From positions 1-64,000 of the forward strand of contig NZ_CAJZCD010000005.1 of the NCBI RefSeq assembly GCF_914768045.1: a stretch of 64,000 nt of DNA, given 5' to 3'. The notes below the pieces were generated by a model, which was not told the origin of the DNA, searched no databases, and saw nothing but the letters and a program-made list of their open reading frames with translations. This document shows, in pieces, positions 9,501 through 18,274 of the stretch; position 1 is the first letter of the stretch; every line of letters starts with the position of its first letter. Both the position numbers and the translations under genes were made by a program. Origin of the DNA: Snodgrassella communis (lineage in GTDB: Bacteria > Pseudomonadota > Gammaproteobacteria > Burkholderiales > Neisseriaceae).

Positions 9501-10810
9501 TGGCCATACTGATCATATTCCCACGAGACAATTCGTTGCTCAGGCTTTCCTTTAGCCAGAATGGTTTGAGTCAGTTTGTTCTGGTCGTTGTATTGTAGTT
9601 TGGTTATATTGCCGGCAGCATCAATATAATCTGTTAGCATGCCTTTGCTATTATATTGGAAGCTTTCACTGCTGCCATCGGCTGCTGTAACTTTGATTGG
9701 CCTTTCTTCACTGTCCTCCTGAACGGTGGTTGCAATACCACGTTCATTCAGTACTTTTACCTGTCTGGTAGCCGTATCTCTTTGGATACTCTGTTTCAGT
9801 TCGTTATTAACTGTCTTCGACAGTTGGCGACCTTGTGAGTCAAATACACTAACGGTTTTGATGCCAAGTGGATCAGTAACGGTAATGGTGTATTGTTTGT
9901 TAACACGATTGTATTCGGTGTTGTAGACGGTTACGGCGCCAGTCTGCGCTGTAATTTTACCTACGCGCGCCAGTTTGTTTTCATGATCGGCTGCGCCGGT
10001 GCTGACTACGGCACTGTGCGAGACAACGCCTCCGGTTTTGCCACTGCTCATGACCATTCTGCGGGTGGGTACGGACAGGACGTAATCAATTTTGGTGACG
10101 CCACCATCGGGCTCAATTTTGCTATTGAGCTGGCCATTGTTGTCGTAACCATACTTCCACTTGTTACCCATGACATCGGTAACTTGGGTTAGCTTGTCAC
10201 CTGACCAGTTATAGCTCACGCTACGCCCGCTGCGGTCGGTGGCTTTGATCAGGTGTTCTTGGTTATCATAGTCAAGACTATAAACCAGCTCACCGTTGTG
10301 GTCTTTAATGGCTTTGCGTCGGCCATCTTTATCGAGCTCAAAACTGACTTTGACATTACTGGCATTGCCATAGTCCAATGGTCTCCCCTTGCTGTCATAG
10401 TTAATCCAGTTGCCTTGCGGATCTGTCCAGCGCCAGCCGTTATCTGTTTTTCTGATTGATGCCTGATAATAGGTGTACAGATCAACCGTACCACTGCGCT
10501 GGTATAGCGTACCAGCGCGATCAATAGTTTTGACGCTGCTATCGAGTGGATCGAGTACGAAGCGTAGCTCTGCCCACGCCGGATTAAGGTACCAGCGTCC
10601 GTTTTCCCAGGTACGGTTGAGTTTAACTTCGCCACCGAGTACCTTCACTCGCATGTCAATATTGTTTTCGGTATATTCGGTATTTGGTAATCTGACTTTG
10701 GCATAGACCATTTGCGGCAATACCACCAGTAGCATGAAAATAATGCTACAGAACCCGAGCAATCTGTCTATCCATCTGCTCCGGTATCGTTTAGTGTTTT
10801 TTACTTTCAC
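6515..10810 (-). CDS. Full-length Rhs polymorphic toxin with YwqJ-like deaminase C-terminal domain
   Basis: 1431 aa; N-terminal hydrophobic segment, many YD repeats, RYIEADPLGVIGGLNLYGYANANPLKYADPYG core end, tip with GRCAEFRAAND...RPRKLKPVKRCDNCTAMFG (CAE + CxxC). Confidence 0.88.
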   Translation of the reverse strand: MKVKNTKRYRSRWIDRLLGFCSIIFMLLVVLPQMVYAKVRLPNTEYTENNIDMRVKVLGGEVKLNRTWENGRWYLNPAWAELRFVLDPLDSSVKTIDRAGTLYQRSGTVDLYTYYQASIRKTDNGWRWTDPQGNWINYDSKGRPLDYGNASNVKVSFELDKDGRRKAIKDHNGELVYSLDYDNQEHLIKATDRSGRSVSYNWSGDKLTQVTDVMGNKWKYGYDNNGQLNSKIEPDGGVTKIDYVLSVPTRRMVMSSGKTGGVVSHSAVVSTGAADHENKLARVGKITAQTGAVTVYNTEYNRVNKQYTITVTDPLGIKTVSVFDSQGRQLSKTVNNELKQSIQRDTATRQVKVLNERGIATTVQEDSEERPIKVTAADGSSESFQYNSKGMLTDYIDAAGNITKLQYNDQNKLTQTILAKGKPEQRIVSWEYDQYGQATSIKIGEKQQIKQQQTYDQYGNISSYTDANDNTYQFTHNVQGQVTSVKTPENNIWQLHYNAAGIPEQAIDPQGRITKYTSDALGRITQITDPLGNTTSYSYQYNSQGWQIKATDALNQTYTYNYDLVGKPVSVISPSGLEVKQNYDKQGRPKSQQDAAGNITSVEYGSKGSGLDGLIVKTLYPTYTETYNYNAIGLPTSISQVLDNNTRLMTSISYNKQGLPVSITNPDNSTVLNHYDAYGNIIKTINALGGETTNSWDESGNLTSITDAAGRSYTFSYDNKGNLIKETRASGNQKVYTYNAVDQLIKQKDANGNEIQYQYDQTGNLIEESHFVKDQTTAVQRITYSYNDAGQLTGVNQSGDTQSSFNYILDKLGRRIKETITYQSNNQKISKELKYSYDADGNLASITYPDNSVVQYHYAQGQLQQVQLPNGEQITWDRYRWNQPESITTPGSQTSISYTALQQPLSIRVTNADNKILLQRDYQYDKSGNIIQSNTEQGIIDYRYDALDRLTQINPDQSLQQKGLPVESYSYDATGNRTGSAHQTGEWQYNSNGQLTQWGEGKQQTALSYDATGNLISEQLNGKQRSYQYDSINQLISIQDNDTEKAHYQYDPFGRRISKTVNGETTYYLYSDEGLIAELDQNGTMQVAYGWMPDTVWGTSPLWQASLDNNQTLKNADYHYLITDYLGTPQLAVNSRGQQTWKGIADAFGNTQLDPDNQITLNLRQPGQYYDQESGLYYNLARHYNPQTGRYIEADPLGVIGGLNLYGYANANPLKYADPYGLWSMDDTWGFIYDTTGWVPSQGLVDCLAGYWDYMSFGATEWLRDKTNVGGVDKCSDAYRYCTYIGMAQDAVTLGRAAFGFGRAVKIYRGYGKANKEFLNYVKNTKEKPAAVVVAVDKNTGKHALNTNGDIPEKVAPELKDMADKLGGLGTKTKCGNIVGRCAEFRAANDLMLQNPRLKAKDIDISGAWRPRKLKPVKRCDNCTAMFGPEL

Positions 10811-10856
10811 GATTTGACCCTTTGTATAAAATTATTTGATATTTAATTCGCCGTAA

Positions 10857-13800
10857 TTAGTTAGATCCACTACCTGCACCTCCTGAGCTACATGGTGCAT
10901 CTGGTGTACAGCCTGGAGTAATAGGCATAGCTGCTGGTGAACCGGCACCACTGCTACCAAAGCTGCCGCCACCACCGCCTAGTGAACCACCGCCAGCCCA
11001 ACCCCAGCTGGTACTTTTGGTAGAACATTTTTTACCAGAGTACTGATAGAAGCGTCCGCTGCTGCTGCCTTTGGAAATGTCTCCACTAGGGCATTCACTT
11101 TGGTGTGTTTCCGTATAACTGGCTTCGTAAGAAGTGCAATCATTCTCATCATCTGCCGGATCTGACGGTGCTGGGTGTAATGGATCTGACGGTGTATTAA
11201 CTCCAGTCCCTGAAGATGACGATGGTCTTGGATTTATAGCAGTAACTTTATAATCAATAATTACTTTTTCTTTTGATTTAAGCTCACTAGGCACTTTTCC
11301 AAAAAATTCATACTTGAATCTGGAATCTGTTTGAGGCAGATTTAAAATGACTTTATCAGCCTGTACCAGTCCATAATTACTTACTGTAATCTGACCGGTT
11401 TTTTCTTCTCCAACCTGCATACCACCAAGGTTGATGGATAGTGGTTCCAACAGGATTACCGGCGCTGGTACCTGTGTATTGAATGAGGCATTCACGTTAA
11501 TGTCATAGACATCTTTTATGGTGGTTTCGGTTACATTAAATTCAACATTTACTGTTTGGTATTCCAGAAAAACGTGCTGATTGGTGGTGCTGTCGGGCTG
11601 AATGACTATACGGCCACTGGCATCCATATGATTAGGTGCACTAACCCGATAGCGGTAGATACCTGCTGGCAGTTTACTTAATGAGGCAATGCCATCTTTA
11701 TCAGTATTAAGGGTATACTGTTCAGTTAATACGCCATCATTCTGCAATTTGATGGTTGCCCCTTTAACGCCTTTAATTGGCTGGCCTTGTGCATCCAGTG
11801 TGGCTGTATAAATATCAGCCACATCAAACTGGACAATGCCTTGTCCACTCTGGGTAACAGAAATGCTTACCGGAATGGTGCCGGAAAGTTTGCCGCCTGT
11901 AGACACTCGGATGATAAAGTTGTAGATGCCGTCTGCAATGCTGTTATCTGGTTGTGCCATGATTTGTACGGGGACTTTTTCATCTACCGCAATGGCGTCA
12001 ATATTTTTATCACTGGCAATAAATACCCAGCTCGGTGCAGGATTACCCTGTTTATCTACTAGCTCTATCTGAACATTTTCAGCTTTCGCCAAACCCTTAT
12101 TGCCTACGCTGACATTGGCTGTGGTACTTGTATTCTGCTGTAAGCCTGTCTGAATATAGCTTGGAGATGCATACAGATCGGGCATGGGCTGGCCAAGCTG
12201 ATAATTAATCTGTAATTTACCCCGTATCAGATCACCTGAATCTTCGGCAAACGCAACCAGATACAAGCTGCCTTTTTCTGCAGCACTATTATCTGCAGTA
12301 AATTTAATTGTTGTAGTGCTGCTTTGGCCGGGCGCAATATCTACTGCTTCAGTCTGGATATTGATGCCTTGTGGTAACACGCCATCTGGCTGATTCTCAG
12401 GCGCAAGCACCCAGCGCAATTTTTTCGCACCGGTACTGGCTGTAGCATTAACTTGTATCGGTGTGGTAATAGTACGCGGTGCTTTAAGCTGATAGCCCTG
12501 AATATTAAAGGCAATCCGGTTAATGGCAAAGCTGCCCTGATGGGTAACAGTTTTTTCATCAGGGTGAATAATACCTACCTGATAAGTTCCCGAATCAGAC
12601 TCCTGAGGAGTAAAGGTATAGGAAAAATGGCCATTTTCATCTGTGGCAACCGCCATTTTTCGCTCAAAGCCTTTTACATTCAATACCAGCTTCAGCGGAA
12701 CATTGGCTGCGGCCGTATTATCAGCACGATACAGTGCCTGACCAGTAATGGTAACTGGCTGCGGGCCATAGCTGACAGCCGGGCTGATTGTGGTAATTTT
12801 ACCGGTATAAGGTGTAGGTGGTGGTGCCGGCGGTTCTATTTTGACCTTGACGGTGCGTGTACTGGTAACTGTTTTGCCACTGGTATTGGTGACTTTTGCT
12901 GTTAGTTTATGGCTACCGTTATCCTGCATGGTAAGTGGCCAGTGTGCCTGATAGGGACGTTCTGTCAGTGTGGCAAAACGTTTGTCATCAACCAGCAGCT
13001 CAACTTTTTCGATACCTAACTCATCTGCTGCATCTACCTGAATATCTACCGGAGCGGCAAGGGTTTGATTATCGCCGGGTGTGGTAATGATACCGGTAGG
13101 TGTAGGCAAGGCAAAATCAAATGATACTGCTGCGCTGGGTTCACTGTGGCCATAATCATTTTGCCCTACGGCATGCAGGCGGTAACTACCTTCTTTGTTT
13201 AACTGGACATCCTGATTAAAATAGCCTTGGGCATCTACGACAACAGGCTGACCAACTGCTTGGTTATTCAGATATAACTGTACTTTACTACCAGATTCGG
13301 CTGTACCCCGTACCTTTAATTGGGCAGTTTTAACCTTTGTCTGGGTAACCGGACTGATCAATACTGGTGGTGTAAGAACAATAGCTGCAGCCTGAGTGTA
13401 GCCAGAGCTGTTACCGGCTTTATCAATCGCATTCAGACGGGCATATAAGGCACCAGTAGATGGCATATTATCAATCTGCACACTATTGGCTTGAACATTA
13501 ATGTCTTTATCTACCAATGGCTGATTAAAATCGGGATTATTTGCTATCTGTAGATGTACTGAAGCAATCCCGCTCAGGTTATCGTTGCTGGTGTAACTAA
13601 TTCGAACCGCACTGTCATTAACGCGATTAAATTTATTCAGCTCAATATCTGGCTTGGTAGTATCAATCGTGGTAGTGCCAGATCGTACAGACCATGGCTC
13701 CCATGTACCGCCGTTATTAATACTTCCCCTTACTCGGGCACGATAAGATTTGCCATTCTGCAAGCCATCATTGAAAGTAAACTGATTGACATTGTTCAAT

Positions 13801-14660
13801 ATTTCTTTATGAATGGAATTACCAGAAGCATCTTGAACTTCGATTTCCCAAGTATTAAGTGTATCAATTTTATGCCATGACCAAGCTGGTGCCTGATTGC
13901 TATAGCGGGCAGCTGGTTTTGGCGCCGGTGGCGTTAACCCCGAGATATCAATAAATTCATATTCGGCATTTTCATCTTTACTGTAATCGGTTAAATCACC
14001 ATTAGGCGTAAATAAAATTGCCTGTTCTGGTTTGATTGTATCAGCCTTATTGCAACCTATCTGCACATTGCTTGGCCGCATACCCTGTATACCAATGGTG
14101 GCTTCTTTGCCTTTACTGCGATCATCATTTAATGAACTGTATTGATATTTGATCTGGTTTGAGCCTTCATACAAAATAGCCTGAAATGTGCCCATAGGTA
14201 GATTGGAGCCATAAAAATACTGATTTGTCCATTGAACAATTAGCTTTCTTTCAGGCGCTTCACCCTGAGTTTCGTACTTAATGGTTCCTTTAGTTTTCCC
14301 GGCAACATTGGTTCTTAAATCATCCCAGAATACATACAACGTATTATTCAGTGCCGGCAGGCAATAATTGCTATAACTGGTTGTTGGATTTTCAAATTGC
14401 AATAATCCATTAGTGCTGACATAAAATTTATTATAATTTTTGCCATAATAATTAAAATCAAAGCCTATTGGTAATGCACCACTGACAATATCGTCACCAT
14501 TCAGACGCGTGTCGGTACCTGCATAGCTTGATGCATAGGCAATTGTACATAATGCACAAAAAATCATTACATATGGTTTTTTCTGCTTATTTTTATGCTT
14601 TTGTTGTTTTTTCCGGTTTAAACTGGGAAACCGGTTTTTCCAGTATTGATAAATATTCAT
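10857..14660 (-). CDS. Large secreted/surface Ig-like, CARDB-type multidomain protein
   Basis: Repeated Ig/Big-like and carboxypeptidase-regulatory-like segments, Gly/Ser-rich C-terminus. Start placed at MNIYQYWKNRFPS (14660) because the longer ORF overlaps the rhodanese gene. Confidence 0.7.
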   Translation of the reverse strand: MNIYQYWKNRFPSLNRKKQQKHKNKQKKPYVMIFCALCTIAYASSYAGTDTRLNGDDIVSGALPIGFDFNYYGKNYNKFYVSTNGLLQFENPTTSYSNYCLPALNNTLYVFWDDLRTNVAGKTKGTIKYETQGEAPERKLIVQWTNQYFYGSNLPMGTFQAILYEGSNQIKYQYSSLNDDRSKGKEATIGIQGMRPSNVQIGCNKADTIKPEQAILFTPNGDLTDYSKDENAEYEFIDISGLTPPAPKPAARYSNQAPAWSWHKIDTLNTWEIEVQDASGNSIHKEILNNVNQFTFNDGLQNGKSYRARVRGSINNGGTWEPWSVRSGTTTIDTTKPDIELNKFNRVNDSAVRISYTSNDNLSGIASVHLQIANNPDFNQPLVDKDINVQANSVQIDNMPSTGALYARLNAIDKAGNSSGYTQAAAIVLTPPVLISPVTQTKVKTAQLKVRGTAESGSKVQLYLNNQAVGQPVVVDAQGYFNQDVQLNKEGSYRLHAVGQNDYGHSEPSAAVSFDFALPTPTGIITTPGDNQTLAAPVDIQVDAADELGIEKVELLVDDKRFATLTERPYQAHWPLTMQDNGSHKLTAKVTNTSGKTVTSTRTVKVKIEPPAPPPTPYTGKITTISPAVSYGPQPVTITGQALYRADNTAAANVPLKLVLNVKGFERKMAVATDENGHFSYTFTPQESDSGTYQVGIIHPDEKTVTHQGSFAINRIAFNIQGYQLKAPRTITTPIQVNATASTGAKKLRWVLAPENQPDGVLPQGINIQTEAVDIAPGQSSTTTIKFTADNSAAEKGSLYLVAFAEDSGDLIRGKLQINYQLGQPMPDLYASPSYIQTGLQQNTSTTANVSVGNKGLAKAENVQIELVDKQGNPAPSWVFIASDKNIDAIAVDEKVPVQIMAQPDNSIADGIYNFIIRVSTGGKLSGTIPVSISVTQSGQGIVQFDVADIYTATLDAQGQPIKGVKGATIKLQNDGVLTEQYTLNTDKDGIASLSKLPAGIYRYRVSAPNHMDASGRIVIQPDSTTNQHVFLEYQTVNVEFNVTETTIKDVYDINVNASFNTQVPAPVILLEPLSINLGGMQVGEEKTGQITVSNYGLVQADKVILNLPQTDSRFKYEFFGKVPSELKSKEKVIIDYKVTAINPRPSSSSGTGVNTPSDPLHPAPSDPADDENDCTSYEASYTETHQSECPSGDISKGSSSGRFYQYSGKKCSTKSTSWGWAGGGSLGGGGGSFGSSGAGSPAAMPITPGCTPDAPCSSGGAGSGSN

Positions 14661-14698
14661 TGTGTGCCCCTCATTGGTCAGAAAGCTCCTTAAATAAG

Positions 14699-15559
14699 TT
14701 ATATGGTCAACCGGCAAGGTCTGGATAGGCTCTGTCCGGCATGTTTGCTTAATTTTGTTTGTTGTTGTACATAGTGCTGATAAGCAGTTATTCCCCCTCG
14801 CAACCAAATGATATTGGCCGAATCGGCAAAACTGATTTGCTGTTGCAATCTTTTTAAAGTCTGCTCATCTGGGCTAACCAGTACATAGCGGATAAAATCA
14901 TCACTGCTTTTAGCGTTATTGCGGATAAACTGCTTTAGTGCTGATGCTGTTATTTGTGTTTGTGCAAATTGTTTAACTGGTTGTTCTGGTAATGTCGCTA
15001 ACTGTTCAGCATTCAGGCCTAGGGTAATAATCTGCCAGTGAATGGTTTTGCCTCCGGATAAAAACTCTTCCGCAGTAATTTCCTGCTGGCGCAACTGTGC
15101 GGGCTGGTGTAATTTTTGCCACTCGTAAATACCACCATTTAATGCAAAAATATGCTTAAAACCTTTTTTTCTTAAACGGTTAATGGTTTGATTAACTGAT
15201 AGCTGATCAAACCCGCTTCCAACCAGAATAACGGGTTTATCAAACAAAAATTTGGCGCCAGACAATTGGTGGAGCGGAATCGCCAGCATATCCAGCCGGG
15301 ATTCTTCGTTCTTATTACCAGACCGCACATCCACCCAGATTGCTTGCTGCAACTGCGGCTGACTCAACTGCTGTATGGTTAGCCAGTTTTTTTTATCTAG
15401 CGGCTGTTTATTCCGGTTATCAGGCCAGCTTATGGCTACAGGCAATATTGTCGAATCAGGCTCATTATTTTGGCAGGTAGTAGCATCCTGCGCGAATATC
15501 TGGGCGCTAACAAAAACTAATAATCCGAAAAATACAATAATCTGTTTGAATTTCAGCAT
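14699..15559 (-). CDS. Secreted rhodanese-like domain protein
   Basis: Signal peptide MLKFKQIIVFFGLLVFVSAQIFA; rhodanese-like WVDVRSG, VILVGSGFDQ, GFKHIFALNGGIYEW. Confidence 0.75.
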   Translation of the reverse strand: MLKFKQIIVFFGLLVFVSAQIFAQDATTCQNNEPDSTILPVAISWPDNRNKQPLDKKNWLTIQQLSQPQLQQAIWVDVRSGNKNEESRLDMLAIPLHQLSGAKFLFDKPVILVGSGFDQLSVNQTINRLRKKGFKHIFALNGGIYEWQKLHQPAQLRQQEITAEEFLSGGKTIHWQIITLGLNAEQLATLPEQPVKQFAQTQITASALKQFIRNNAKSSDDFIRYVLVSPDEQTLKRLQQQISFADSANIIWLRGGITAYQHYVQQQTKLSKHAGQSLSRPCRLTI

Positions 15560-16553
15560 ATCTATATCTTTTTATTATTTATTTATGATTCCTAACTAGT
15601 ATCCGGCCAAAGATAAAGCCTTTGTATACACAAGAATATGAACATATATTCGCTATGTTTCAGTTCTTTATACCCATATTACATATAAAATATTAATCAT
15701 CTCATAACCAGACTGATTATTATGCTAATAGAGTATACAAAGTAGATTATCCGCACTTTGGAAACAATAAACAGTCTGTTAGCTGTAGAAAAATTTAGCC
15801 AGATAATTATTTATCCAATATAACCTTTTGATTAACAATATTATAAAATTCATTTAGCATAATAAAATTCATTCCAAATACTAATACCAAATGCATATCG
15901 GAAAGTATTGAGGTAAATCAATAAATTTTCAATTTTCCATATAGTATTTAATTACTGGGTTAACCTGATTTCTCTATATTCAAATATTAATCAAATTGCC
16001 AGAACTTTCATTCTATAGCCTTAACAGTATGTACATTGCCAGTATTGGCAATAAGGCGTGTCTGTTTTTACTTTATTATCCACTTCAATTCATTCTGCTT
16101 ACCATTGCAGTGTAATGAGCCTGTAATTTCGAATAATAATAAAACGCCTTTTTCAGCTATCAGCACTATCCGCACTTGGCTAACACATGCTGTACTGAAA
16201 AATTAAATTTAATAGAATTCAACATCAGAATATTTCAGAGCTTTGTATTTTGCGCTCAATCTTCTTTTTATGTCTGAATCCAAACTGGGTATCGACCGTA
16301 GCTAATTAATATAGCATTACAGCACCAATTTCATTTTTACTTAATAGCAATAATTTAATCTAAGTTGTTTATGAATATTATCATACCTTATTCTTTATAA
16401 GCAAATTATTTGCACTAACTGATTTAATAAATTAAAAATCCTCGAATCCTCCAGCTTACTCACAATAAAAATACTTGGCCGTGTGATTTGTTGATTTTAA
16501 TCACTTAAAACGATTACTAGTCTACTACATGCAATAATAAGTTTCTGGCTATT

Positions 16554-16800
16554 TTATCTGTCACTCAACAAATATGGATAATACCAACCAATTATTGCTT
16601 TTATCTGGATTGGTAAGTTAGAGATAGTGCAGAATTTCTTTATACCATTGGCATGGTAAAAAATATTTACTTTATCAGTTAAAGAAAATTGGTCAGCTTG
16701 ATGCTTTGCAAACAGATTAGTTACTGTATGCGTATTATCTGTTAGCACAGTATGCTTAATTTTTCTGGCTATAGTATTAGCCAGAGCAGATAAAAGCCTT
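16554..16800 (-). pseudogene. Decayed fragment of the 18275-20692 surface-protein gene
   Basis: LTDNTHTVTNLFAKHQADQFSLTDKVN matches LTDNMHAENNLFAKQQANQPSEAGKAD; nucleotides around 16740-16790 match about 19066-19120. Confidence 0.65.
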
Positions 16801-16892
16801 ATATGTTTTAGTAAATAATAACAAATCAGAAAGAAAGGCCACAGAAAAAATTTATTTCCGTGGGCTGTTTGAATTCTATAATGCTGTTTGTA

Positions 16893-17573
16893 TTACCTGA
16901 CAATATAATGCTGATTATGCACGCTGATATCAGGAATCCGCCGTTGAGATTGAAAAATATCATAAGCAGGTTTCAACTCCTGCCAAAAAGCATAGTGTGC
17001 AGAACCTTGATATTTTTTCATATTGGCCGTATGCATTTTGAACGGAAAAATATGTATTGGGACTTATGTCTGACCACTACTTAATGCCTGACTGACCAAT
17101 GCATAGATTTCTTCTATACCTTTATCTGTCATGGCATAACAGCCAATGGAAACACATTTGCCATGTATCATGATATAACTGCCTGTATAACCTTTTGACC
17201 TATCGTAGGTATTCGGATAGCCAATATTAAACGCCAGATGATAATTGCTGTTTGGATTAAGCAGATTTCTCTGAGTAGCATAAAATCCTTCCGGACTTTT
17301 GCCATCTCCTTCCGCTTTTTTAGGCCCTAAACCACCAGAGAAAGTACATATTTTCCATGTTTTAGATAATTGGTATTGCTGATTTTTATGTTTATACCAG
17401 ATTTCCAGTATACTTTCCTGTTTGAATAGTCTCAAATAAAGTTGATCACCGGGAACCGGAAAATTAGTGCTGGCAATTTGTGTCTGATTTATAACAGGAT
17501 GGGTATTGCCAAGGTTGTTTAATATATCATTATTAGTGTATTTTGTATCCAAGTACGCTGGCTGATTTTTCAA
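16893..17573 (-). pseudogene. YafK-type L,D-transpeptidase interrupted by an in-frame TAA
   Basis: ORF 17064-17573 has HGKCVSIGCYAMTDKGIEEIYALVSQALSSGQT*; in the same frame after the TAA it continues VPIHIFPFKMHTANMKKYQGSAHYAFWQELKPAYDIFQSQRRIPDISVHNQHYIVR*. Confidence 0.8.
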
Positions 17574-18084
17574 TATAAAGCAAATGCCGACAATTAAACT
17601 AAGCAGACAACAGATAATATTGTAAATAAAAAATTTTTTATATCTAGATTTAATACCAACTTTTTTCTTTCAGAATAAATTAGCAACCAACAATCCAATA
17701 AAAGCGGCAATTAAAAATATCAGGCTGGATAGGCAAAACAGATTTCCGATTAATCTCGACATATCTTTTTCTCGCTATCTGAACAAGATCAGTGGTAATC
17801 ATGTTTAATCATTTATAAACAAAAATTTCTATTAGTTCATGCTGCAATATTGCCTATATATTATAAAAGCGAATAAATGTAAATACTATTGATATAGAAT
17901 CTGAACTTAAATTAATTTAATTGTAATTTTACACTAATCTATCGGTACAATTGATGTAACGGTTTTCTGAATGCATTTTTATAAAATGATGGTTTATCAA
18001 TTAATTTTTATTGTTTAATCAGCTATCAAGTGTTGATCAATTAAATAGTAAAAAACTGGCTGCTTTTTGAGCAGCCAGTTTACT

Positions 18085-18240
18085 TTACTTGGTTACTTCA
18101 GTATCCACGCCACTGAATTTATATAAATCACTACATTTTCATCAAGTACCGTAAAAACGGCGACATTAGCACTGATTTTACGGTATGAATTAAAATGCTT
18201 TTATTCGTAGCTTGCAACTGCCTAGTAACCAATCACTACT
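18085..18240 (-). pseudogene. Second decayed fragment of the same surface-protein gene
   Basis: + strand gttacttcagtatccacgccactgaatt...atcaagtaccgtaaaa... matches gttacttctgtatctacaccactggatt...atcaagtgccagaaaa at about 19640. Confidence 0.6.
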
Positions 18241-18274
18241 AACCTACTTCGCAGATGGCTTAATTGGCTATTTT

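Noticed and set aside
14661-14807. N-terminal extension of the 1316-aa ORF
   Set aside because: Overlaps the rhodanese gene and precedes a better signal-peptide start at 14660
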